From Pirellulaceae bacterium (GTDB lineage Bacteria > Planctomycetota > Planctomycetia > Pirellulales > Pirellulaceae), in contig JAGFJK010000438.1 of the NCBI GenBank assembly GCA_024102795.1, positions 1 through 40,943 on the forward strand: a DNA stretch of 40,943 nt, in the 5' to 3' direction. This document shows positions 34,729-40,943 of this stretch, piece by piece (positions within the stretch are counted from its first letter, which is position 1; every line of letters begins with the position of its first letter). A program made the position numbers and the translations under genes. The notes beneath the pieces are model-generated. The model made no database searches and had not been told where the DNA came from. It saw nothing but the letters and a program-made list of their open reading frames with translations.

Positions 34729-35654
34729 GGAAGTTTCAACTCCTGGAGAAAGTCCTGCGCCGCCTCGGATGTCAACCGAGCTTCGTCGATCAGTCGCTGA
34801 AAACCGCCTTGCAGCGGCTCCCGGTCACAGGCTTGCAACTCGCCGCGACCCTGGTAGCGCAGCCAGGATTGCATCTTGGCCAGGCAGTCCAGCAGCAACG
34901 CCAACCGCTTGGCCGCGCGATTGCCCGCCACGCTCAGACGCGGATCCCACGGATACACGTACCGCTCATCCGACTGCCGCAGCGCCTGCCGCGGATCGTC
35001 GAGCACGAACGAGGTTTGTTCCTCGGTGCTGCTGGCCAACAGCAGATCGACCACGCCCGACAGCTCGCGCGACGTGAGCGACGCTTCCCGCGATGTCCGC
35101 AGCGCGGCCGCCTGGTTGCCGCGCGGCAACCGCGTCAACTGCCGAGCCAGCGCCGGCGTCAGCAGGCCCAGCCGAAGTTCCTCGCGGGCCTCGTCGCACA
35201 ATCGCTCCAGCATCGCCAGGCGGCGGTTGACCCAACTCTTGTGCCGACCCAACAACTGGGCCGCTTCCACTTGCGTCAGACCATCCTCGCGCACCAGAGC
35301 GTGCACGATCCACGATTCCTCCAGCTCCAGTGGACGCTGACCCACGCGGTTCAGGTTGTGGAGCGCCGCCTTCGCGCCTTGCTCGTCGACATCCATCCGC
35401 CGGGCCAGCAGGCCGGACAGACCTTGCATGCCGCGAGCGGCCCGCAGCCGTTTGAAGCCGTCGATCAACACCGGCTCGCCCGCGTGCAGGCAGATCACCA
35501 CCGGCGAGACCTGCCCGTAGCGCGCCAGCGACTGGGCCATCTTCCGCTCCAACTGCGGTTGCGCCAGTCGATAGCGGCACAGACGTTCGTCGAACCGCTC
35601 CAGTGCGAGCGGACGAAGCTCATCGGCCGGCCAATCGGTGACGCGACAGGTCAT
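34725..35654 (-). CDS. ParB-like DNA-binding protein of the transposon
   Basis: 309 residues from ATG 35652-35654 (MTCRVTDWPADELRPL), with GAGG eleven bases upstream; a longer frame to 35762 would overlap the upstream gene. N-terminal ParB/Srx-like domain (MAQSLARYGQVSPVVICLHA, then GEPVLIDGFKRLRAARG) and a clear HTH (LTQVEAAQLLGRHKSWVNRRLAMLERL), then helical segments. The GERRxRA-like motif of partition ParBs is changed to DGFKRLRA. There is no ParA gene. It lies inside the transposon and overlaps istA by ATGA, so it is better read as a transposition or end-recognition factor than as a plasmid partition protein. Confidence 0.88.
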   Translation of the reverse strand: MTCRVTDWPADELRPLALERFDERLCRYRLAQPQLERKMAQSLARYGQVSPVVICLHAGEPVLIDGFKRLRAARGMQGLSGLLARRMDVDEQGAKAALHNLNRVGQRPLELEESWIVHALVREDGLTQVEAAQLLGRHKSWVNRRLAMLERLCDEAREELRLGLLTPALARQLTRLPRGNQAAALRTSREASLTSRELSGVVDLLLASSTEEQTSFVLDDPRQALRQSDERYVYPWDPRLSVAGNRAAKRLALLLDCLAKMQSWLRYQGRGELQACDREPLQGGFQRLIDEARLTSEAAQDFLQELKLP

Positions 35655-35724
35655 GAAAAAGTGCCTCTTCTCATGTTCCGCAACTGGAACCCGTACCTGG
35701 TCGGACGGCCAACTGGCCATGAAC

Positions 35725-36285
35725 TTAGGCCGGACCAGTCGCGCGACCAATATGCGGCACACAAGAGAGGCGGTCGCTCAGCCGAAAATCGTCGCTCCGG
35801 CAACGCGCCCGCCCGCGCCGAGCCCGACGGCGGCGCCACCGCCGCTCGCGGATCAGCACGCGACGCAAGGCCTGACGGCATCGCCAGCTACAGAATTTCC
35901 GCCGGGGCGAGCGGGCCGTGGCTGGACACGCTTCGTAGCATCCCGGCCGGTGGCAGAGGGAATTTTCCGGCGAAGCTGAATACCGATAGCCCTCGCAACC
36001 TTCGCGGGGGGCCTGGGTGGCGGCCTTTTTCGCTCGAATCGTCGCCCGGTACCGCCGCGACTGCGCCTGGCGGCGCTCTTTCCCGTACGGACTGGCGCGA
36101 TACCGCCGGTTGTTCAACCGCTGTCGCCAGCGACGCGCCGCCGCCTCGCACTCCGGCCCGCAATAGCGGCTCAGCGGGTGCGGCGGATGAAAGGGACGCT
36201 CGCAGCCCTTCAACAGACAGAGGCGTCCGGCGCGGGGAGCGTCTTGAACCGAAGCGTGTTTTCGATCAGGCTGAAGAGGGCCCAC
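35725..36285 (-). CDS. Cys-rich double zinc-cluster protein of the transposon
   Basis: 186 residues from GTG 36283-36285 (GGGGAG eleven bases upstream); no ATG is available before the first Cys. Two similar Cys clusters: C-L-L-K-G-C ... RYCGPECEAAARRW near residues 23-48, and C-H-R-P-G-C ... KFCSWRCRQALRRV near 110-140. Both have the spacing C-x4-C...(Y/F)C-x3-C and are each followed by a basic helix. The sequence between and after them is very Arg-rich, so nucleic-acid binding is likely. It is the first gene from the right end and lies 70 bp before the ParB-like gene. The family is not recognised. Confidence 0.75.
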   Translation of the reverse strand: MGPLQPDRKHASVQDAPRAGRLCLLKGCERPFHPPHPLSRYCGPECEAAARRWRQRLNNRRYRASPYGKERRQAQSRRYRATIRAKKAATQAPREGCEGYRYSASPENSLCHRPGCYEACPATARSPRRKFCSWRCRQALRRVLIRERRWRRRRARRGRARCRSDDFRLSDRLSCVPHIGRATGPA

Positions 36286-36447
36286 GGGAGTTGCTGCTCC
36301 CCGACGGCCAAGTCTCGCTGCGAAGTTGCTGCTTCGCGGCGAGGCGACTTTCTAATTCACCGCGCCTCCCATCTGCCCGGTGCCGACCACTTCAGAATAA
36401 CCCGCCGCACACCCCTTGCCCACCGCCATCGATAATTCGCGGCCACC

Positions 36448-36493
36448 GCCGGCCACCCCGCGAAAATGCCCCGGCCAGAGGCCGCGAGTGACA
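36448..36493 (-). repeat. right terminal inverted repeat of the IS21-like element
   Basis: Read inward on the minus strand it begins TGTCACTCGCG and contains TTTTCGCGGGG; 31 of 46 positions match the left end. Confidence 0.88.
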
Positions 36494-36500
36494 GTATCCG
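36494..36500. repeat. target site duplication, right copy
   Basis: GTATCCG directly right of the element, identical to 32246-32252. Confidence 0.95.
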
Positions 36501-37132
36501 GCGGAAGTCGACGGCTCGGAAAGATCCGAACCGTCCTGATCGCAGGTTGGCTCGTTGAACGACAGAGCCAGCCAATTCGGCGGCGGGGAAAAGCTCTGGT
36601 TGCGAAAGACCAGGTTCAACATTTTCTCCTGCAGGTACTGACTCCACGTCACGTATTGGATGGGATTACTGGTGTAATGATTCTTGGTCAGCATGATTTC
36701 CAGCCAGCAGTTCTGAATCACATAGCACTCGGCTTTCTTCACGACGATCGGCGGCGCTCCGGGCGCGGTGGCCGTGTCTTCGGCCCAATACAAGAGCTCA
36801 CCGCCGGTTTGGGCGCTCCAGATCGCAAAGTACTTGAATTCCGCCCAATCCGCCGTGGCATGAAAGAACAGCGGGCACTTGTTGCGAATCGTCGTCACAC
36901 AGTCGGTCGACGAGATGGTTGTCTTGGCGGGTGTGAACTCAATTTGCTGCCGCTGGTAGCCGCCTCCCGACAACTCGTTGCTCCACGAGTAACGATCCGA
37001 TTCCTGGGGTGGCGAGGTTCCCAGAGCGAGCCAGAGGGTAGCGTGCGGAGTGTAAGCCGCCACTCCGGTGACGTGTTTGAGCAGCGCCTCTTCCATGTAG
37101 TCGGGCGTCGAGCCTTCTGGACCAACCGACAT
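36494..37132 (-). pseudogene. tail-like protein gene, 5' part (interrupted by the IS21-like element)
   Basis: 213 codons from ATG 37130-37132 (GGGGGTGA four to five bases upstream) to the transposon edge. It begins MSVGPEGSTPDYMEEALLKH, then VTGVAAYTPHATLWLALGTSPP and NELSGGGYQRQQIEFTPA. This is the pattern of small phage tail/structural proteins (xxxNHVLG...VALxTxxP...EVSGGGYAR). A second copy of the unit starts at LQEKMLNLVFRNQSFSPPPN and is cut at SAGY by the insertion. The protein lay directly upstream of the Rhs gene and may have served as a structural or delivery partner. Confidence 0.8.
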
Positions 37133-37440
37133 ATTTCACCCCCTGCGTCCGTGAGTACAACCGCGAGAAGGAATCCGTCAGTGAAGCGCTGGCGAGAAGT
37201 AACGATCATTCTATCCGTCGCCCTCTGATAGAGTCAATTGCGCCGACTTTGCCGCGTGACACTCAGCAATCAGTGGCTGGGTCGTTAACAGGATTCCTAA
37301 CGAAACGCAACGGGCGGGGAGCTTCTTGCAAGTGACATTCTCAAGGGAATTCCTTGATTTGTCGTCGCGCTGAAGGCTCCTGTGTGACTCCCGCGGGTGG
37401 AATGGCCGCCCGCCAGATCACGCAAACAGGAGCCACAACG
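37133..37440. promoter_or_regulatory. 308-bp divergent intergenic region with a palindrome
   Basis: No gene is visible. TCAAGGGAATTCCTTGA at 37341-37357 is an inverted repeat (TCAAGG/CCTTGA) about 85 bp before the small plus-strand gene. The region must hold the promoters of the tail-like/Rhs operon and of the recombinase operon; no boxes are assigned. Confidence 0.35.
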
Positions 37441-37674
37441 ATGGACGAGCAGAAGATGTTGGAAGGTCAAGTTCGGGAATGGGAAGCCGAAGGTCGGTGG
37501 ATTGATCGCGGCCGTTGGACGCGGGCGTCGAACGGAACGCTGGAATACCTGCCGACCAAGCGCGAGATTGCGGCCAAGTGCACGTTGTTCCGAAACCTCG
37601 GCGGATGGCGAGGTGCGAAGAAGCGGTCGCCGCGCGATGGTAAATTCGCCGTTGAGACCACGGCCGGTATTTGA
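37441..37674 (+). CDS. small protein upstream of the recombinase module
   Basis: 77 residues from ATG 37441-37443 with AGGAG about nine bases upstream. It reads RWIDRGRWTRASNGTLEYLP and KREIAAKCTLFRNLGGWRGA; it is basic and Trp-rich, without a signal peptide. A hairpin terminator follows 27 bp after the stop. Not recognised; it may belong to the recombinase-associated accessory genes. Confidence 0.6.
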   Translation: MDEQKMLEGQVREWEAEGRWIDRGRWTRASNGTLEYLPTKREIAAKCTLFRNLGGWRGAKKRSPRDGKFAVETTAGI

Positions 37675-37700
37675 CCCCCGTTGCCCACCACGTCGCCCAG

Positions 37701-37726
37701 GAGGCCGCCGGTCGCGGCCTCTTTCT
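37701..37726 (+). terminator. hairpin terminator after the small gene
   Basis: GAGGCCGC / GCGGCCTC stem (8 bp), loop CGGTC, followed by TTTCT. It lies 27 bp after the stop at 37674. Confidence 0.65.
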
Positions 37727-37910
37727 GCGGTGGGACGATCTTTCGAACGCGAACCAAACGCCGTCACGGGCCGCCGTGTTCGCACAAGTGGCCATTCGCC
37801 CAAAACTCTCGAATCCGCCGCCCGCCCGCCTTGAGCTTTCGCGAAATCCGAGGCTCAGTGTCCACCGTGGTTAACACGTCCGAGAGTCCAGAGACAAAGG
37901 AGAATTCACG

Positions 37911-38411
37911 ATGACGTTGAACATCGCCAAAGAGGTCGCCGTGCTGGAGCGGATGACCGTGAGTGAACTGCGCGAGCGATATGCGGAACTGTTCGCCGAA
38001 ACGACGCAGGCCCGCAACCGCACGTGGCTGGTCCGGCGCATCGTCTGGCGGATGCAATCGCTCGAGCAGGGCGGCCTGTCTGAACGCGCGATTCGGCAGG
38101 CGAACGAATTGGCCAATGGCGCTGACCTGCGGGTTACAGCGCCACGCGAGTCGAAGCTGCCGCCGGACGCGGCAGAGCGTACCAAATCGATGCCCTGCCG
38201 CATCGGTGGCAGCTCGCGGGTGCCGCTTCCGGGCACCGTGATCACCCGCCGTTACAAGGGCCAAATGATCCAGGTCAAAGTCGTGGCGGGCGGCTTCGAG
38301 TTCGAAGGCGAACTCTTCAAATCGCTCAGCGCGGTCGCCAAGCGGGTCACGGGATCGCACTGGAATGGATACAAGTTCTTCAAACTCAACAAGGAAGGAG
38401 AGAGCCGATGA
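37911..38411 (+). CDS. DUF2924 domain protein
   Basis: 166 residues from ATG 37911-37913 with AAAGGAG eight bases upstream. DUF2924 pattern: MTVSELRERYAELFAETTQA and RNRTWLVRRIVWRMQSL, with a basic C-terminal part (PGTVITRRYKGQMIQVKVV, FKSLSAVAKRVTGSHWNGYKFF). The C-terminal segment looks like a small DNA-binding fold. The family is regularly found directly before a large serine recombinase. The stop overlaps the recombinase start by ATGA (38408-38411). Confidence 0.9.
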   Translation: MTLNIAKEVAVLERMTVSELRERYAELFAETTQARNRTWLVRRIVWRMQSLEQGGLSERAIRQANELANGADLRVTAPRESKLPPDAAERTKSMPCRIGGSSRVPLPGTVITRRYKGQMIQVKVVAGGFEFEGELFKSLSAVAKRVTGSHWNGYKFFKLNKEGESR

Positions 38412-39718
38412 CGCGCCGTAAGAAACAATCCGAGGTTCCGACCGTGCGGTGTGCCATCTACACGCGCAAGAGCACGGACGAGGGACATGAGCAGGAATTC
38501 AACTCCCTGGACGCTCAACGCGATTCAGGCGAGGCCTACATCGCATCCCAGAAGCACGAGGGATGGCAATGCCTGCCGGAGCGCTACGACGACGGTGGTT
38601 TCACCGGCGGCAACATGGAGCGGCCGGCCCTCCGCCGGCTATTGGCGGACATCGAGGCCGGCAAGATCGATTGCGTCGTGGTCTACAAAGTCGATCGCCT
38701 CAGCCGCTCGCTGCTGGACTTCGCCAAGCTGATGGAGGTGTTTGACACGACGGGAACGTCATTCTGCAGCGTGACCCAGCAGTTCAACACGGCGACTTCC
38801 ATGGGGCGACTCGTTTTGAACGTGCTACTGTCGTTCGCCCAGTTCGAACGCGAGATGATCAGCGAACGGGTCCGCGATAAGATCGCCGCGTCGCGCCGCA
38901 AGGGGAAATGGTCGGGTGGGATGCCGATTCTCGGATACACCGTAAATGACACGAAGCTCGTCGTGGACAAGGTTGAAACTCAACGCGTGCAGCAGATCTT
39001 CGAGCTCTACCTTGAATACCAATCGCTGCTGGCCACGGTGACGGAGCTGAACCGCCGTGGCTGGACGACGAAACGCTGGACGACCAAGAAGGGAATGCAG
39101 CGCGGAGGCAAGCTGTTCACCAAGAACAGTCTCTATTCGCTGCTGACGAACATCACCTACATCGGCAAGATCAAGTACAAGGACGAGGTCCACGCCGGCG
39201 AACACGAAGCCATCGTTTCCGACAAGCTCTTCCGGCAGGCCCAGACGCTCTTGCAGCGCAACGGCCACACCGGAGGCCGAGCTGTTCGCAACAAGCACGG
39301 CGCATTGCTGCGGGGCCTGCTCCGCTGCAGTCCCTGCGGCTGCGCAATGTCCCACACCTACACCTCGAAGGGGAATCGCCGCTACCGCTATTACGTCTGC
39401 GGCACGGCACAGCAGCGAGGGTGGTCGGAATGCCCTTCGCCCTCCGTCCCCGCCGGCGAGATCGAGCGATTCGTGGTCGAGCAGATCAAATGCATCGGGC
39501 GGGATCCCGCTGTCCTTGCTGAGACCGTCCGCCAGGTCCGCGGGCAGACAGAAGAGGGGATCGAGCGGTTGTACCACGAGCGCACGGCACTTCAACAACA
39601 ATTGCGAAACGATAACACGAGGTTGCAGGTCGCTGCCGCCATGACGAATGACGTCGCGCGCGTATCGAGCCTGGCGGAAACCCAGGAACTCGCCAATCAA
39701 CAGGAGGACGCCGCATGA
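38408..39718 (+). CDS. large serine recombinase
   Basis: 436 residues. Resolvase domain with the nucleophile Ser in CAIYTRKSTDEG (about residue 22) and the conserved VVYKVDRLSRSLLDF and FEREMISERVRDKIAASRRKG. The recombinase domain follows (GGMPILGYTVNDTKLVVD, KNSLYSLLTNITYIGKIKYKD), then a zinc ribbon (LLRCSPCGCAMSHTYTSKGNRRYRYYVC). It ends after a short coiled coil (ELANQQEDAA), so it lacks the last segment of roughly 60-100 residues seen in many relatives. It overlaps DUF2924 on one side and the HTH gene on the other (ATGA each). Role: site-specific integration or excision. Confidence 0.93.
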   Translation: MTRRKKQSEVPTVRCAIYTRKSTDEGHEQEFNSLDAQRDSGEAYIASQKHEGWQCLPERYDDGGFTGGNMERPALRRLLADIEAGKIDCVVVYKVDRLSRSLLDFAKLMEVFDTTGTSFCSVTQQFNTATSMGRLVLNVLLSFAQFEREMISERVRDKIAASRRKGKWSGGMPILGYTVNDTKLVVDKVETQRVQQIFELYLEYQSLLATVTELNRRGWTTKRWTTKKGMQRGGKLFTKNSLYSLLTNITYIGKIKYKDEVHAGEHEAIVSDKLFRQAQTLLQRNGHTGGRAVRNKHGALLRGLLRCSPCGCAMSHTYTSKGNRRYRYYVCGTAQQRGWSECPSPSVPAGEIERFVVEQIKCIGRDPAVLAETVRQVRGQTEEGIERLYHERTALQQQLRNDNTRLQVAAAMTNDVARVSSLAETQELANQQEDAA

Positions 39719-40140
39719 ACGAGACGCTCAAGGTCACTTGCAAGTTTCACGTCGCACGCCGGCACCACGGGCGCAAGCAACTCCGCGACGGCACCGCTGC
39801 TGACGTGCCGGTCGGTCGAGTCCCCCGCATCGCCCGCCTGATGGCGCTCGCAATACGATGCAACCAACTGATTTGTGACGGCATCGTTGCCGACCAGTCC
39901 GAGCTCACGGAGTTCGGCCACATCACGACGGCACGTATGACGCAGATCATGTCGCTGATGAGTCTTGCCCCCGACATCCAAGAGCAGGTCTTGTTCCTAC
40001 GGCGTACTCAGCTGGGCCGTGATGCTATCAAGGAAATCGACATCCGCCCCATCGCCCAAACGCTCGACTGGCGAAAACAGCGACGGATCTGGGCCGCTTT
40101 GAAGCGAAGTGTTGAAGATACCGACGAGAGTTCGCGGTAG
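39715..40140 (+). CDS. HTH protein, partner of the serine recombinase
   Basis: 141 residues from ATG 39715-39717, overlapping the recombinase stop. The central part (LALAIRCNQLICDGIVADQS, then ELTEFGHITTARMTQIMSLMSLAPDIQEQVLFL) has the HTH and following helix of ParB/KorB-like DNA-binding domains and is typical of the small gene following planctomycete recombinases. It probably controls the recombinase or its direction. No named family is assigned. Confidence 0.75.
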   Translation: MNETLKVTCKFHVARRHHGRKQLRDGTAADVPVGRVPRIARLMALAIRCNQLICDGIVADQSELTEFGHITTARMTQIMSLMSLAPDIQEQVLFLRRTQLGRDAIKEIDIRPIAQTLDWRKQRRIWAALKRSVEDTDESSR

Positions 40141-40397
40141 GTTGGCTTCGGACGTCGAACCCAACCAGTGAGTTAACTTATAGCGGCAATTAAACCGAGA
40201 GCGCGAGAGTTCGAGCGCGATTTTTCGGACAGACGGAAGCAACCCTCGCCGCTGGCGCTCTACGACAGAAAACCGAGAGCGCGGCTACGATGCGACGGTG
40301 ATCGCAAAGTCTTGCGGACGTTGCGGATTCCGCAAAGCGGCAGAAACGGCCAGAGAGTTAACTCGCGGGTTGCGGTGATTCCGCAAAAGAGAAGAAG
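40141..40397. repeat. repeat-rich gap between the recombinase module and the tRNA
   Basis: Several short repeats occur twice: GAGTTAACT (40170-40178, 40355-40363), AACCGAGAGCGCG (about 40193 and 40270) and the hairpins TTGCGGATTCCGCAA (40321-40335) and TTGCGG-N5-CCGCAA (40370-40386). No gene is visible. They could be recombinase binding or attachment sites. Confidence 0.5.
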
Positions 40398-40471
40398 TAC
40401 CCCCGGCAGGACTCGAACCTGCGACCTACGCTTTAGGAAAGCGTCGCTCTATCCACCTGAGCTACGAGGGC
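40398..40471 (-). tRNA. tRNA-Arg (anticodon CCU)
   Basis: 74 nt on the minus strand. Acceptor stem GCCCTCG/CGGGGGT (two G-U pairs), D-arm GCTC...GAGC, anticodon stem ACGCT/AGCGT with loop TTCCTAA (anticodon CCT), T-arm GCAGG-TTCGAGT-CCTGC, discriminator A. The CCA end is not encoded. Confidence 0.95.
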
Positions 40472-40844
40472 GGCCTGAGCTACAAGGGTCGCAAGGAAGG
40501 AGCCGCAGGCTGGTGCCCCAGCCTGGCGAGCCGATCGCAGTTGTCGAGCCCGGGCTGAAAGCAATTGTGGCGCCTCGCCTGGCGGACGTCAACGGGCCGA
40601 ACGAAACGGGTCGGGGGGCAACTTGCCCGAAGCGAAACCCATCCCCGATGCCAGGGCATGCGGCAGACTCAGCGAGATCACCCGGACGGGGTTATAGTCT
40701 CGGTCGTTTCCCTCAGAAGCAACGGCCAACATCGTTCGGCCAGTCGGTTGGCAGATCCTTTCCGCGTCTTCATGGTTTATCTTCGAGACGCGTGGTGCTG
40801 CCTCCGATCCGGTCGGCGCCGCCAGCCAGCAGGGTTCGGCGCCG
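40472..40844. other. gap without a recognisable gene
   Basis: An 8-bp hairpin (CAGGCTGG-TGCC-CCAGCCTG, 40506-40525) occurs near the tRNA. No other supported feature is seen. Confidence 0.4.
40474..40488 (-). repeat. partial duplicate of the tRNA-Arg 5' end
   Basis: CCTGAGCTACAAGGG matches 40456-40470 of the tRNA (CCTGAGCTACGAGGG) at 14 of 15 positions, directly upstream of the tRNA 5' end. It may be a scar of recombination at the tRNA. Confidence 0.6.
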
Positions 40845-40943
40845 TTAGGGTTTCCGCGGACCGGGGCCCTCTTGGGCGGCGAAGTATCCCGTGTTCTCGA
40901 CATAGCGCCCGTTCCCGCCGGGCGGAATCCGGTCGGTCGGCGA
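40845..40943 (-). CDS. C-terminal end of an unidentified gene (partial)
   Basis: On the minus strand an open frame from the window edge to TAA 40845-40847 reads SPTDRIPPGGNGRYVENTGY and ends AAQEGPGPRKP. It is too short to identify. The Gly/Pro-rich tail is plausible for a protein C-terminus but is not proof of one. Confidence 0.35.
   Translation of the reverse strand, partial: SPTDRIPPGGNGRYVENTGYFAAQEGPGPRKP

Larger units (their letters stand above)
32253..36493 (-). mobile_element. IS21-related transposon with five genes
   Basis: 4241 bp, bounded by 5'-TGTCA...TGACA-3' ends and by a perfect 7-bp duplication (GTATCCG) on both sides. The terminal inverted repeats span about 46 bp with 31 matches. 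The best blocks are TGTCA(C/T)TCGCG, TTTCGCGG and GGCC(A/G)GC. All genes read from the right end to the left: Cys-rich protein, ParB-like, IstA, IstB, CHC2 protein. Neighbouring frames overlap at three junctions. Excision with one duplication copy restores the interrupted host gene. IS21 elements normally carry only istA and istB; the accessory genes are the remarkable part. Frames, triad and ends are intact, so it may be active. Confidence 0.93.

Noticed and set aside
34725..35654. Plasmid partition system (ParB)
   Set aside because: No ParA gene or parS-like cluster is present, the gene lies inside the transposon ends and is coupled to istA.
40312..40848. 178-codon plus-strand frame over the tRNA
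   Set aside because: It runs antisense through the tRNA-Arg gene and has no protein-like features.
1..40943. CRISPR array or RNA-guided system
   Set aside because: No regularly spaced direct repeats with unique spacers and no Cas-like proteins were found; the only regular repeat is the in-frame 18-bp linker repeat at 3145-3288.

Overview
The window comes from the chromosome of a high-GC planctomycete. The signature families are a PSCyt1/PSCyt2/PSD1 protein next to two DUF1501 proteins with twin-arginine signals, a DUF4175-like protein, a VWA/glutamine-amidotransferase-like membrane protein and a SpoIIE-type phosphatase. No genus can be named from the sequence.

Region by region. (1) 1-6544, minus strand: a membrane/signalling cluster (SpoIIE phosphatase, a DUF4175-like protein split by an in-frame TGA, a VWA protein running off the left edge). 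(2) 6679-13052, minus: PSCyt1 protein plus two DUF1501 proteins. (3) 13193-23639: a catabolic island. A FadR-type regulator on the plus strand diverges from a tightly packed minus-strand operon: D-2-hydroxyacid dehydrogenase, NAD-dependent epimerase/dehydratase, exported tandem cyclase, MFS carrier, SDR, fused E1 alpha/beta, E2. A near-perfect 17-bp palindrome lies between the divergent genes. The island is scarred by a decayed ABM monooxygenase, a FAH stub fused to the epimerase and a WD40 tail at its left edge. The gene set suggests uptake and oxidation of a hydroxy or sugar acid ending in acyl-CoA, but the substrate cannot be named. (4) 23850-27564: a DUF433/DUF5615 toxin-antitoxin pair, then a small replication-type cassette (winged helix-like protein, AEP-type primase with a frameshift, HExxH protein, coiled-coil protein). 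(5) 27743-37132, minus: an Rhs locus (tail-like protein, Rhs, variable C-terminal domain, signal-peptide protein), with both the tail-like gene and the Rhs gene broken. (6) 37441-40140, plus: small protein, DUF2924 protein, serine recombinase, HTH partner. (7) 40398-40471, minus: tRNA-Arg(CCU).

The main discovery is the element that breaks the tail-like gene. It is a complete 4241-bp IS21-related transposon (32253-36493) with 5'-TGTCA ends, imperfect terminal inverted repeats of about 46 bp and a perfect 7-bp target duplication (GTATCCG). Removing it with one duplication copy restores the host reading frame exactly. It carries five co-oriented genes instead of the usual istA-istB pair: a Cys-rich double zinc-cluster protein, a ParB-like protein, an IstA that lacks the N-terminal HTH but keeps the DDE triad, IstB, and a stand-alone CHC2 zinc-ribbon protein coupled to istB by an ATGA overlap. 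This looks like a transposon lineage in which target or end recognition has moved to a ParB-type partner.

Several genes carry deletion-like or frame-breaking joins (WD40/E2, epimerase/FAH, ABM, primase, Rhs, DUF4175). They may be true decay or assembly errors, and raw-read checks would decide this.
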